64,000 bases of DNA. It comes from Clostridia bacterium. Lineage in GTDB: Bacteria > Bacillota > Clostridia > Christensenellales > Pumilibacteraceae. The stretch spans positions 124,001 through 188,000 of the forward strand of contig JAAWAB010000008.1 of assembly GCA_022791915.1 (NCBI GenBank). The letters run 5' to 3'. Within the stretch, counting starts at the first letter, position 1; every line of letters begins with the position of its first letter. Shown piece by piece: positions 19,682-28,935 of this stretch. The notes below the pieces were generated by a model. The model was not told where the DNA came from. It did not search any database and saw nothing but the letters and a program-made list of their open reading frames with translations. The position numbers were made by a program, and so were the translations under genes.

Positions 19682-20938
19682 ATGATTTGGTATCCGTATG
19701 CGCAAATGAAAACCATGGCGCCGCCCATTCGGGTGGAACGTGCCGACGGTGTTTTTTTACACACCGACAAAGGCATATTGATTGACGCGGTGTCGTCTTG
19801 GTGGAGCACGATACACGGTTATAATCATCCCGTGCTCAATGCGGCGATTTCCGACCAGCTCGGAAAGTTTGCGCACGTTATGTTGGGCGGACTCACGCAC
19901 GATCCCGTGCAACAACTCACCGACAAATTGAGCGAGTGGCTGCCCGGCGACCTCGACTATTGTTTTTATTCCGATTCGGGTAGCGTGGCAGTGGAAGTCG
20001 CGCTGAAAATGGCATTGCAATATAACGTCAATCGCGGTTGCGCACGCCATTCGGTATTAGCTCTCGAAAATGCGCACCACGGGAACGCAATGCCCGTTCC
20101 CACAGGCGAACGCAATACGGTGTTGGCGCTCAAAAACGCATATCACGGCGATACGTTCAAGGCAATGGAAGTGGGGGACGACGAAGACTACCACTTTGCC
20201 TTTCCGCACAAACGCGGCGTAGTGCATATTCCCACGCGGATTGACGCGCTGGAAAAGGCATTTTCGGAAAAGGGAAACACGTTTTACTGCATGATTGTGG
20301 AACCGCTATTGCAAGGAGCGGGCGGCATGAAAATGTACGACTGCTCGTTTCTGCGCCGCGCACGGGAATTGTGCGACCGATACGGCGTGTTGCTCATATT
20401 CGATGAAGTGGCAACGGGATTCGGACGCACGGGCAATCGTTTTGCGGCGGACCTCGTGTTGCCCGATATTCTGGTACTCGGCAAAGCGCTCACGGGCGGA
20501 TATATCGGGCATGCCGTCACGGTGGCAAGGCGCAAAGTGTTCGAAGCATTTTACGGCGATGACCCGCGCATCGCTTTTATGCACGGACCTACATTTATGG
20601 GCAATGCTTTGGCGTGCCGCGTTGCGCTTGCGTCCGTACGCCTGTTTGAAGAAGAAAACTATATGCAAAAAATCCGACGTATAGAAAAAATCGAACAGTC
20701 GGTTTTACTCGGATTGCGTGATGAGCGAATCAAAGAAGTGCGCGTGATGGGCGGTTGCGCCTGCATAGAGGTGGTAAACCCGAGCGTGCTCGAAGGATTT
20801 CGGGAATATGCCGTGTCGCACGGCGTGTTTTGCCGCCCGTTCGGCAACATTCTGTACGCCATGGTGCCGTATGTGATACAAGAAGAACAATTGCGCACCG
20901 TATTGAATGTAATGCGTTCGTGGTTTACGCGCGGTTAA
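19682..20938 (+). CDS. bioA: Adenosylmethionine-8-amino-7-oxononanoate aminotransferase
   Basis: 418 residues from the ATG at 19682, which has AAAGGAG at 19666-19672. PLP-lysine is K268 (VLGKALTGG), the cofactor-ring Asp is D241 (DEVATGFGRTG), and the N-terminal WYPYAQMK and SSWWSTIHGYNHP segments are typical BioA. It converts 7-keto-8-aminopelargonate to diaminopelargonate. Odd: residues 122-143 (VLALENAHHGN) are a diverged copy of 144-166 (VLALKNAYHGD), so the conserved YHGDT loop is preceded by an extra ~22 residues. The second copy keeps the usual residues. Confidence 0.94.
   Translation: MIWYPYAQMKTMAPPIRVERADGVFLHTDKGILIDAVSSWWSTIHGYNHPVLNAAISDQLGKFAHVMLGGLTHDPVQQLTDKLSEWLPGDLDYCFYSDSGSVAVEVALKMALQYNVNRGCARHSVLALENAHHGNAMPVPTGERNTVLALKNAYHGDTFKAMEVGDDEDYHFAFPHKRGVVHIPTRIDALEKAFSEKGNTFYCMIVEPLLQGAGGMKMYDCSFLRRARELCDRYGVLLIFDEVATGFGRTGNRFAADLVLPDILVLGKALTGGYIGHAVTVARRKVFEAFYGDDPRIAFMHGPTFMGNALACRVALASVRLFEEENYMQKIRRIEKIEQSVLLGLRDERIKEVRVMGGCACIEVVNPSVLEGFREYAVSHGVFCRPFGNILYAMVPYVIQEEQLRTVLNVMRSWFTRG
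20045..20179 (+). repeat. In-frame tandem duplication within bioA
   Basis: Unit 1 spans 20045-20110 and unit 2 20111-20179 (22-23 codons each). The clearest match is codons for R-x-x-V-L-A-L-x-N-A-x-H-G. The two copies differ at many third positions, so the duplication is not recent and not a simple assembly error. Confidence 0.7.
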
Positions 20939-21009
20939 TCAGGTTAGCCGTTCTATAAGTTCAAGAAACTTTTTCATCCAAAAAAAATTGAAAATTTTTT
21001 CAAAAGGTA

Positions 21010-21038
21010 TTGACAAACGCAAAATGTTGTGTTATTAT
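21010..21038 (+). promoter_or_regulatory. Promoter of the fructan-use operon
   Basis: TTGACA at 21010-21015, 17-base spacer, TATTAT at 21033-21038. It leaves a leader of about 240 bases that is AT-rich and holds four LacI-type sites. Confidence 0.85.
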
Positions 21039-21048
21039 ATAAACAATA

Positions 21049-21163
21049 GAAACGATTCCAATATTTTTGTAAAAACGATTCCGATTCAGTCCGATTCCAA
21101 TTTATGAAAAAACCGTGAAACGATTTCTATATTTTTTAGAGATTTTTGGAAACGTTTCCAAAA
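21049..21163 (+). promoter_or_regulatory. Array of four LacI-family operator-like sites downstream of the promoter
   Basis: O1 GAAACGATTCC (21049-21059), O2 AAAACGATTCC (21072-21082), O3 GAAACGATTTC (21117-21127), and O4, the perfect 20-base palindrome TTTTGGAAACGTTTCCAAAA (21144-21163). Two further CCGATTC elements lie at 21081-21098. LacI-family proteins typically bind palindromes centred on a CG, as here. O1 overlaps the predicted start; the others would block elongation or add cooperativity. O4 is also within two mismatches of the CcpA cre consensus. The rest of the 344-base gap after bioA shows no gene; weak A/T-rich inverted repeats near 20957 and 20988 are the only candidates for a bio terminator. 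Confidence 0.78.
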
Positions 21164-21282
21164 GAAAGTGCAAAAGAAAAATAAGAAGTAATACGCTGTA
21201 AAATCCTTTACTTCGCCAAACGTTTGTTTATAAATTTATTTACATAATTTATAGAAAATAAAATTCCGATAGGAGGATTAAA

Positions 21283-22629
21283 ATGATGAAAAAGAAACTG
21301 ATGACCGTATTCCTTGCCTGCGTGCTTGTATTGAGCATGTTTGGCTTTGCGGCGTGTGGCGGGGGCGACGACGAACTGGAAGACACCGCCGACGTAAAAG
21401 TGGTAAAAGTGTGGTTACATAAATCCGAAGCCGAACCCGAAGGCAGAATTTATCGCACGATTGCCGATATGTTCAACGAAAAGAAGTTGCAGACCAAAGA
21501 CGGGCGCACAATCATGATGAGTTTGGAGTTCAAAAACTCGTCCGACGCACTCGATAGCTCGATAAACGGCGAACTTCTCGGGGGGGGGTTGCCTGATATA
21601 ATTGCCGTAGACAGTCCCAATATTACGGCTTACGCCGCGCAGGAAATCATTCTGCCGCTTGACGATTATCTTACCGACGAAGTAAAAAACAGCTACGTAG
21701 ACAGCGTAATCACGCAATCTACGTATAACGGAAGTTTATATGCGCTTTCGGGCATGGACGCGCCCGGCGGCTTGTATTACAATAAAGAACTTTTGAAATC
21801 GGTGGGTTACACCGACGCGGATTTCGGCACGATTGCAAAACCGTGGTCGTGGAAAGACGTGGAAGAAGCGATGGACAAACTCATCGCCGCAAATAAAACG
21901 TATAAAATCAAACTGAATCTCGGTTTCGGCGGAGCCGAAGGTTGCATGTATTTGTATTCGCCGCTCGTTTACAGCGCAGGCGGACAATTCACCGATTCGT
22001 CCGAAAAAGCGGTGGGTTCGCTCGATTCCGTCGCGTCGCTCAACGGACTTTCTATGTTGGAAAGCCTGTACGAGCAGGACGGCGCAAAATCCTGGATATA
22101 CAACGGTACCAACGTGAACGCATTCCCCGGTGAAGAAGTGGCGTTCGAGATTTACGGACCGTGGCTTATAGATACAATCCGCAAGGACTACAAAGAATTT
22201 CAGAGTAAATACGATATTATGCCTTTTCCCGTATATGAATCGGCGGACGGCGCCAAAGGAACGATACAGTCGCCTTGCGGTTCTTGGGGATTTGCGGTAA
22301 CGCGCGACACACGCGATGCCTATGCGGCGGCGCAGGCAGTTGCGTTTCTTACGGGAGTGGAGGCAAGTCAGCTTATGTATGACAGCATAGGTACTTTCCC
22401 CACGCATAAATCACTGCTCGATAACGAAGAGAATTTCGGGGGCGGTGCGGGTAAGTCTTTGAGCGATTTGTTGTTGCAAACAGGTGCGCCTCGTCCCCGT
22501 ATCGAAAAATATCCGCAACTCACTACCGCGTTTTCGGATATTGTGAACTATATCAAAACCGCGGCGGGAACTTCCGACTACAATCTGTCTAAATACGCAT
22601 CCGAAAAAGCCAAAACGGTAGACCGTTAA
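21283..22629 (+). CDS. ABC transporter sugar-binding lipoprotein (family 1, CUT1 type)
   Basis: 448 residues. A signal peptide with lipobox FAAC at residues 22-25 anchors it outside the membrane. The fold is that of extracellular solute-binding family 1: LPDIIAVDSPNITAYAAQ, LYALSGMDAPGGLYYNKELLKSVGY, AFEIYGPWLIDT and PCGSWGFAVT are typical positions. It should deliver fructo-oligosaccharides, or the sugar released by the GH32 enzymes, to the two permeases that follow. AGGAGG at 21271-21276 fits the ATG at 21283 or the next one at 21286. It is the first gene behind the operator array. Confidence 0.93.
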   Translation: MMKKKLMTVFLACVLVLSMFGFAACGGGDDELEDTADVKVVKVWLHKSEAEPEGRIYRTIADMFNEKKLQTKDGRTIMMSLEFKNSSDALDSSINGELLGGGLPDIIAVDSPNITAYAAQEIILPLDDYLTDEVKNSYVDSVITQSTYNGSLYALSGMDAPGGLYYNKELLKSVGYTDADFGTIAKPWSWKDVEEAMDKLIAANKTYKIKLNLGFGGAEGCMYLYSPLVYSAGGQFTDSSEKAVGSLDSVASLNGLSMLESLYEQDGAKSWIYNGTNVNAFPGEEVAFEIYGPWLIDTIRKDYKEFQSKYDIMPFPVYESADGAKGTIQSPCGSWGFAVTRDTRDAYAAAQAVAFLTGVEASQLMYDSIGTFPTHKSLLDNEENFGGGAGKSLSDLLLQTGAPRPRIEKYPQLTTAFSDIVNYIKTAAGTSDYNLSKYASEKAKTVDR

Positions 22630-22642
22630 AAGGTGATGCCGT

Positions 22643-23563
22643 ATGGAAAAAGCGAAGAAATCAAAGTCGATATACTATAAGTTTTTGGGAAGAACTTATA
22701 TTAAAAACGACTCTGTTGTGGGCATAGCGTTTATTTTGCCCGCAGTGGTGCTCGGCGCGATTTTCGTAATTGCGCCCATGGTGGTGAGCCTTTCGTATGC
22801 CTTTACGGACGCGAATCTTCTCAAACTCAATGAAGTCGGCTGGGCGGGCGTTCAGCAGTTCAAAAAAGCGTTTACCGATAAATTCATGTGGAACGCCTTC
22901 AAAAACACGATGATATTCGTGGCAGAAGTTGTTCCGTTGCAACTATTGGCGGCGCTCGGACTGGCGCTTATTCTGAATACGAAGATAAAGGGAAACACAT
23001 TCTTTCGCTGGGCGTTCTTTTGTCCCGTTATGCTTTCGCTTGCCGTGACTTCGTTTTTGTGGATGAATTTGTTGAATCCGCAAGAAGGATTGATAAACGC
23101 TCTTTTGGGTGTGTTTCACATACCGCCGCAGCAGTTTTTGGAAAGTCCGAAACAGGCGATGAACGTAATCGTGATTGTGTCGGCATGGCAGGGCGCGGGG
23201 TATCAAATGCTTATATTTCTTTCGGGACTGAAAAACATTCCGCCCGAATTGTATGAAGCGGCGGGCGTAGACGGCGCAGGCAGCGGCACCAAGTTTTTCC
23301 GTATAACCATTCCGAGTATATTGCCTACGTTTTCGTTTGTGCTCGTAACCATGTTGATAGGTGCGTTTCGTCTTATGACGCAACCCATGATTATGACGCA
23401 GGGCGGACCGGTAGATAGTACCATGACAATGTCTTACTACATCTATCAGCAAGGTATAAAATATCGCGACGTGGGATATTCGAGTGCCATTGCGCTGTTA
23501 TATACGCTGTTTATGTCTACGATTGCGCTTACGTTACGAAAAGTGACCGATCAAAAGGATTAA
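22643..23563 (+). CDS. ABC sugar permease, MalF/UgpA type
   Basis: 306 residues, six membrane helices. The coupling-loop EAA motif is ELYEAAGVDGAGSGTKFFRITIP, where the Glu-Ala-Ala and Gly are in their normal places. It pairs with the next gene. Thirteen bases after the binding-protein gene, with AGGTGA upstream. Confidence 0.94.
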   Translation: MEKAKKSKSIYYKFLGRTYIKNDSVVGIAFILPAVVLGAIFVIAPMVVSLSYAFTDANLLKLNEVGWAGVQQFKKAFTDKFMWNAFKNTMIFVAEVVPLQLLAALGLALILNTKIKGNTFFRWAFFCPVMLSLAVTSFLWMNLLNPQEGLINALLGVFHIPPQQFLESPKQAMNVIVIVSAWQGAGYQMLIFLSGLKNIPPELYEAAGVDGAGSGTKFFRITIPSILPTFSFVLVTMLIGAFRLMTQPMIMTQGGPVDSTMTMSYYIYQQGIKYRDVGYSSAIALLYTLFMSTIALTLRKVTDQKD

Positions 23564-23576
23564 GGGGGACGAAATC

Positions 23577-24479
23577 ATGCAAACGCAAGTACTTCCTAAT
23601 TTCGTAAAAGTAAAGCGTAAAATTTCGCCTGCGTACGTTGCGCTGAAAACGGTGGCGATTCTGGGACTCGCGTTCCTGTGCGTAATCTTTTTATTTCCCG
23701 TGTTGTGGATGATTGTTTCGTCGCTCAAAACGCAGGAACAAATTTACGCGCAACTCTCGTCGTGGCGCACATTTTTGCCTGCCACCTGGAACGTGAGCAA
23801 ATGGTTTGTATCGTATAAGAATCTTTTTAACTCGTTCGATTATTTCGGGCGGAGTATTCTCAACAGCGTAATTTATTGTTCGGTTACCATTTTGGGTGTA
23901 CTGCTTCTGAATTCGTTTGCGGGCTACGCTTTGGCAAGACTGGAATTTCCCGGTTCGCGGGTGATAGGCACCATTGTGTTGCTACTCATCATCGTGCCCG
24001 TGGAAACAAGTATCGTGCCGCTTTACGTAATTCTGAAAAATCTCGGCTTGCTCACAAAAGAGTTGCGCGTGGTCGGGTATCTTATTCCAAACTTTGTAAG
24101 TGCGTTCTATATCTTTATGTTCAGACAGTTTTTTGTGGGAATGCCCAAAGAACTCGAAGAGGCGGCGCGCATAGACGGTTCGGGGCGGTTGAGTACCTAT
24201 TTCCGGATTATCATGCCGTTAAGCAAAGCGATATTCGCAACAGTTGCCATATTCACCTTTATGGGCGCTTGGAACGAATACGTTTTCGCACAGCTTATGT
24301 TCAGTAAACCCGAACAACAGCCGTTGCAAGTGTTTTTGCAACTTGTCAATTCCTTTAATCCCAAAGATTTGTCTATGGTTATGGCGGCGCTCACGTTCTC
24401 CACAATTCCCATTGCCATTGTGTACGTGTTCTGCCAACGCTATATCATAGAAGGCGTGTCCTTTTCGGGACTCAAATAG
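23577..24479 (+). CDS. ABC sugar permease, MalG/UgpE type
   Basis: 300 residues, six membrane helices, EAA motif ELEEAARIDGSGRLSTYFRIIMP. No ATP-binding subunit gene follows; CUT1 importers of Firmicutes often share one MsmK/MsmX ATPase encoded elsewhere, and that is the likely explanation. GGGGG precedes the ATG. Confidence 0.94.
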   Translation: MQTQVLPNFVKVKRKISPAYVALKTVAILGLAFLCVIFLFPVLWMIVSSLKTQEQIYAQLSSWRTFLPATWNVSKWFVSYKNLFNSFDYFGRSILNSVIYCSVTILGVLLLNSFAGYALARLEFPGSRVIGTIVLLLIIVPVETSIVPLYVILKNLGLLTKELRVVGYLIPNFVSAFYIFMFRQFFVGMPKELEEAARIDGSGRLSTYFRIIMPLSKAIFATVAIFTFMGAWNEYVFAQLMFSKPEQQPLQVFLQLVNSFNPKDLSMVMAALTFSTIPIAIVYVFCQRYIIEGVSFSGLK

Positions 24480-24494
24480 AAAAAGGAGAAAGCT

Positions 24495-26870
24495 ATGAAA
24501 CGGAAAGCCTTATGGATTGTTCTCGTTCTTGCGCTTGCGGTCGGAGTGTTCTCATTTGCGGGATGTTCCGATAAGAACGAAGACCCGCACCAAAAAGATT
24601 TGTTGTTGTATTTGCCGTTCGATGAAGGAAGCGGCACCGTTGTGCACGACGCCGCAAAACGCGCGCCCGACGCAACGCTCAATTATATTTTCAATAAACC
24701 TACGTATCAAGACGATGCACAAGACCCGCAATGGCGCAATAGCGGCATAAAAGGCGGAAGCCTGCTTATGGACGGGTATTCCAATTACGTGCGCTATGCC
24801 GAAGACGACGTTTCCGTTAAGGGCGGAGCGTTTACCGTAAGCGCCTGGATTGCGCCCCGTATGTTTGAGTGGGACGACCCGAAAGGCGCGGAAGGGGGAA
24901 CCGAGCGTCTTACGGCAGTGGTGAGTCAGTTCAACGAAGAAGCGAATCAAGGTTTTATTTTGGGCTACCAACGCCACGGTGCATGGAGTTTTCAGGTGGG
25001 AATCGGCGACCGTTTTTTCAAACTGTGGGATAACGGACACCCGCTGAAAAAGTACGAATGGAATCACGTTGTTGCCGTTTTCGACGGCGACGCGGGAAAC
25101 ATGCGCATGTATCTGAACGGAGAACTTGCCAACGAGCGCACGTTCTACGAAGGGGCTCGGATTTCCGCCTGTTCCGATTGGCTCTATGTGGGAAGAAACA
25201 ATAACGGCACGTCAAACGCTACGGCAACTTGCAACATGCATAGCGGACTGATTGACGAAGTAAAACTGTATAAAGCTGCGTTGAACGCCGACGAAATCCG
25301 CACGCAGTATTCGAGCGGACTGACAAAAGGACAACTGCCCGAAATTACGTTTGAAGATATATGGTTGCAAAACGTTTTAACCGAAGATTATCATAAACCG
25401 CAGTATCACGGCGGACCGTACCAACACTGGATGAACGAGCCGCACGCTCCCTTTTATTACAACGGAAAATATCATCTTTTCTTTCAGTTCAATTTGAACG
25501 GACCGTATTTCCGCAATATCTGCTGGGGACATCTTGTTTCCGACGATATGGTGAACTGGAAACCGCTCAAAGAAATCATAACTCCCACGGCGGGAACGGT
25601 AGCGCCCGACGGTATATGGTCGGGCGGCGTGAATTTCGATTCGGACGGCAATCCCGTCATCTTCTTCACTGCGGGTAATGATAGTTTCGCATCGGCGGGG
25701 CAAGGGCTCATTTCCAATCAGAATATAGGAATCGCGCGCCCCAAAGACCTCACCGACCCCAATCTTACCGAATGGGAAGTTTCGGATACGCTGGCAATCA
25801 AGCAAAAATCGGGTGAGGGCAAAGCGGGCGAGTTCCGCGACCCGTTTGTGTTCAAAGAAGGCAACACCTGGTATATGCTTGTCTGCTCGTCTTCGTCGGC
25901 AAACAAGGGTACGGCGCTCATCTACACCACAACGGACGATTCGTTCACAAACTGGACGTATCGCGGACAATTATACGAGGATTCTTCTCTTTCGTCCGAC
26001 TACGGAAGAACGTGGGAATTGCCCGTGCTTCTGCCCATAAAAACGCGCGACGGCTCGGCGCAAAAATATATGTTCGTATTTTCGCCCGCGCCTGCCGATT
26101 CCGCCGATAACGATGTGTTTTATCTGCTCGGCGATTTCAACAAGAGTACGTATCGTTTCGAGCCGGACGACAAAACGCCCAAACGTTTTGACTACGGCGA
26201 CAACGTATTCACGGGTCCGAGCGCTCTTATCGACCCGAAAACGGGCAAGGCGGTCATGTTCAGCATTATGCAAGACCAGCGCAAGCCGCGCGACCAATAT
26301 CTTTCGGGTTGGGCGCATTCCGTGGGACTCGCCCGCGAAATCTATTTGAGCGCCGACGGCAAACGCGCCGAAATCGCGCCGCTTTCCGCAATCGAATCGT
26401 ATGAAAACGAAACGCTTGTTCAAGGCAATTCGCTCTCGCTTGCCGACGCCAATCAAAAACTCGATTCGGTGCGTGGCGACATGCTGCACATAAAAACGGA
26501 ATTTGAATTTTCGGGTAGCGGCATGTTCGGAATCAGGGTGCGTGCCAATAAGAGCGGAACGGAATACACCGATTTTTATTACGACACGGAAAACAACAAC
26601 GCGGGCGTAAAAACGGGAATGAGCGGCGCGCAGAATATTTCGGGCACGTTCTTCGATAAGTATACCGCCGAAGGCAACCGTTTAACGGTGGAACTGTATT
26701 TAGACCGTTCGTTAATCGAAGCGTTTTACGACAGCAAAATAGCGGTGTCGGCGCGGGTGTATCCCAAAGACAGAACGTCCATGGGACTCAAACTGTATGC
26801 GGATAACGGCGTAACGCTACGCGTGACACAACTCAAAGTTGCGTCTATGAAATCTATTTATAAGCAATAA
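24495..26870 (+). CDS. GH32 lipoprotein with N-terminal LamG-like domain, Glu in nucleophile position
   Basis: 791 residues. Lipobox FAGC (Cys24). Residues ~34-275 form a LamG/concanavalin-like jelly roll (YLPFDEGSG...DEVKLYKAAL). Residues ~300-640 are a GH32 five-blade propeller and the rest the family's C-terminal beta-sandwich. Motifs: W312-M-N-E-P-H (canonical WMNDPNG, so Asp is E315 and Asn is H317), FRDP (R448-D449-P450, stabilising Asp), and the acid/base Glu E508 in WELP (canonical ECPD). It is predicted to act on fructans outside the cell; the Asp-to-Glu change may alter rate or specificity or mark a subfamily. Paralogue of the gene at 28936. Confidence 0.88.
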   Translation: MKRKALWIVLVLALAVGVFSFAGCSDKNEDPHQKDLLLYLPFDEGSGTVVHDAAKRAPDATLNYIFNKPTYQDDAQDPQWRNSGIKGGSLLMDGYSNYVRYAEDDVSVKGGAFTVSAWIAPRMFEWDDPKGAEGGTERLTAVVSQFNEEANQGFILGYQRHGAWSFQVGIGDRFFKLWDNGHPLKKYEWNHVVAVFDGDAGNMRMYLNGELANERTFYEGARISACSDWLYVGRNNNGTSNATATCNMHSGLIDEVKLYKAALNADEIRTQYSSGLTKGQLPEITFEDIWLQNVLTEDYHKPQYHGGPYQHWMNEPHAPFYYNGKYHLFFQFNLNGPYFRNICWGHLVSDDMVNWKPLKEIITPTAGTVAPDGIWSGGVNFDSDGNPVIFFTAGNDSFASAGQGLISNQNIGIARPKDLTDPNLTEWEVSDTLAIKQKSGEGKAGEFRDPFVFKEGNTWYMLVCSSSSANKGTALIYTTTDDSFTNWTYRGQLYEDSSLSSDYGRTWELPVLLPIKTRDGSAQKYMFVFSPAPADSADNDVFYLLGDFNKSTYRFEPDDKTPKRFDYGDNVFTGPSALIDPKTGKAVMFSIMQDQRKPRDQYLSGWAHSVGLAREIYLSADGKRAEIAPLSAIESYENETLVQGNSLSLADANQKLDSVRGDMLHIKTEFEFSGSGMFGIRVRANKSGTEYTDFYYDTENNNAGVKTGMSGAQNISGTFFDKYTAEGNRLTVELYLDRSLIEAFYDSKIAVSARVYPKDRTSMGLKLYADNGVTLRVTQLKVASMKSIYKQ

Positions 26871-26880
26871 GGGGGCGCGT

Positions 26881-28908
26881 ATGAGCAAAATGAAAGGGCT
26901 TACGGCGGTTATGCTTGCCGCATCACTCGCTCTGGGCGGGTGTGCAAGTAATAAGCCCGTAGGAGAAAAACGGTTTGAAAATGCGGGGTTCGAACGCGGA
27001 ACGTTAAGAGGGTGGACAGCCGAAGGCGCGGCTTTTACAAACGACTGCGTTTCGGTGGATAATAAAGACTCCGACGGCAACTACTACTATAAAGAAGGCG
27101 AGTTTTTCTTTTCGGGCGGACGAGCGCCCAAGGGGACGCGCGGCACGTTAACAAGCGAAACGTTTACAATCGAGAGCGGCAAAATAGGCTTTTTAATCGG
27201 TGCCGGGTCCGACCCCGAGAAGTGCTATGTAAGCGTGATAGACGATAAAGGGAACGAACTTATCAGACGCGGAAACGACGAATTCGGAACGGCGGGATAC
27301 TACAATTCTATGCATAGGGTGGTTATAGACGTGAGCGAGCATAAAGGCAAAAAGGCAGCTGTGAAAATCGTGGATAACGACGCAGGCAACGACTATTATA
27401 ATTATTTGAACGTGGACGATTTTATTTTGAACTATCAAGGCGAAACCGAAGAAGTCAGCAGAACAAAGGCGGCAGATAAATATATCTCCGAAAATATTTC
27501 CAAAATCAATCCGCAATACAGGCACACGTATCATGCGATGCCGCCTGTGGGCTGGATGAACGACCCCAACGGATTCGGCTACGCTTTCGGGAAATATCAA
27601 CTGTTTTATCAATTCCATCCGTACAGCGCCGCATGGGGACCCATGTATTGGGGGCACTATCAAAGCGACGACCTTATCAAGTGGGAACTGATGCCCACGG
27701 CTTTGGCGCCCGACACCGCTTTCGATTCGGACGGTTGTTTTTCGGGCACGTCTATTGTGCACGACAACAAAATGTATTTGATGTATACCGCCGTGCGCGA
27801 ATCGTACCAAACGCAAGCGTTGGCGGTATCGGAAGACGGTGTAAAGTTCACAAAACGCGGTCGTGTGATAAGCTCGGACGCCGTGCCGTCGGATAGTAGC
27901 AAAAACGATTTCCGCGACCCCAAGGTATTCCGCAGAGGCGATAGTTTTTATGCGCTTATCGGCTCGAAATCCAATGCGGGCGAAGGACAGATTTTGCTTT
28001 ACAAATCTGCCGACCTTATGCAGTGGCAGTACGTGGGCGTTGCCCACCGCGACCGCCGCACAAACGGAATTTACGAATGCCCCGACATTGCACGGGTGGG
28101 GGATAAAGATATTCTCATCACAAGTCCGCAAGGTTTTGCCACAAACGAATGGCGGCATGAAAACTTACATTCCAATCTGTATATGGTGGGTAGCCTGAAT
28201 ACCCAAACGGGAAAGTTCACCATTGAAAGCGAAGACGAAATAGACAGCGGGCTCGATTTCTATGCGCCGCAAACCATGACGGCGCCCGACGGACGCACGA
28301 TTTTGATTGCCTGGATGCAGATGTGGTCGCGTTCGTTGCCTACGCAGGCACACGGTTGGGCAGGCGCCACCATTCTGCCGCGCGAACTTTCACTCGTAAA
28401 CGGTAAGTTGTATCAAAAACCGATACGCGAAATCGAGGCATACAGGCAAAACAAAGTGGAAAAAGAATCGCTTTCGGTAAACGGCGAAGCGTCGGTAGAC
28501 GGAGTGGAAGGTACTACGGTTGAACTGTCGTTCACGCTCGATATGGGCACGGCAACGCGCGCAGGTGTGAAAATTTTTGCGGGACTCGACCACGAAACGC
28601 TGGTATATTACGATAAAGATACCGATTTCGTGGTGATTGACCGTTCGGAATGCGGTGCGCGTATTACGGGCGACGGCAAAGAAAAAGACGCGGCGATACG
28701 CCATGCAAAAGTGGAAGTAAAAGATAATTGCGTGTCGTTCCGCATCTTTTTGGATAAATCGTCGGCGGAAGTATTTATAAACGACGGCGAGCGCACGCTT
28801 ACCGCAAACGTGTATTCGTCGCCGTCCGATACGGGAATCACGTTCTTTTCAAAAGGCGGCACGGCTACCGTGCGGAATCTTACCAAGTACGATATAATTG
28901 TAGATTGA
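26881..28908 (+). CDS. GH32 lipoprotein with canonical catalytic residues and N-terminal binding domain
   Basis: 675 residues. Lipobox LGGC (Cys21). Residues ~30-185 form a beta-sandwich module (ENAGFERGTLRGW ... GSDPEKCYVSVID ... YLNVDDFIL) that is related to the four repeats of the protein at 31357. The GH32 domain (about 212-520) has all canonical motifs: WMNDPNG with nucleophile D228, FRDP with D346, YECPD with acid/base E399. A C-terminal sandwich (about 540-675) contains FRIFLDKSSAEVFIND, the usual tail motif. Likely an exo- or endo-acting fructanase (levanase/inulinase or beta-fructosidase). Ten-base gap to the previous gene. Confidence 0.93.
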   Translation: MSKMKGLTAVMLAASLALGGCASNKPVGEKRFENAGFERGTLRGWTAEGAAFTNDCVSVDNKDSDGNYYYKEGEFFFSGGRAPKGTRGTLTSETFTIESGKIGFLIGAGSDPEKCYVSVIDDKGNELIRRGNDEFGTAGYYNSMHRVVIDVSEHKGKKAAVKIVDNDAGNDYYNYLNVDDFILNYQGETEEVSRTKAADKYISENISKINPQYRHTYHAMPPVGWMNDPNGFGYAFGKYQLFYQFHPYSAAWGPMYWGHYQSDDLIKWELMPTALAPDTAFDSDGCFSGTSIVHDNKMYLMYTAVRESYQTQALAVSEDGVKFTKRGRVISSDAVPSDSSKNDFRDPKVFRRGDSFYALIGSKSNAGEGQILLYKSADLMQWQYVGVAHRDRRTNGIYECPDIARVGDKDILITSPQGFATNEWRHENLHSNLYMVGSLNTQTGKFTIESEDEIDSGLDFYAPQTMTAPDGRTILIAWMQMWSRSLPTQAHGWAGATILPRELSLVNGKLYQKPIREIEAYRQNKVEKESLSVNGEASVDGVEGTTVELSFTLDMGTATRAGVKIFAGLDHETLVYYDKDTDFVVIDRSECGARITGDGKEKDAAIRHAKVEVKDNCVSFRIFLDKSSAEVFINDGERTLTANVYSSPSDTGITFFSKGGTATVRNLTKYDIIVD

Positions 28909-28935
28909 CGCATATAGCGCAAACGGAGAACCCCC

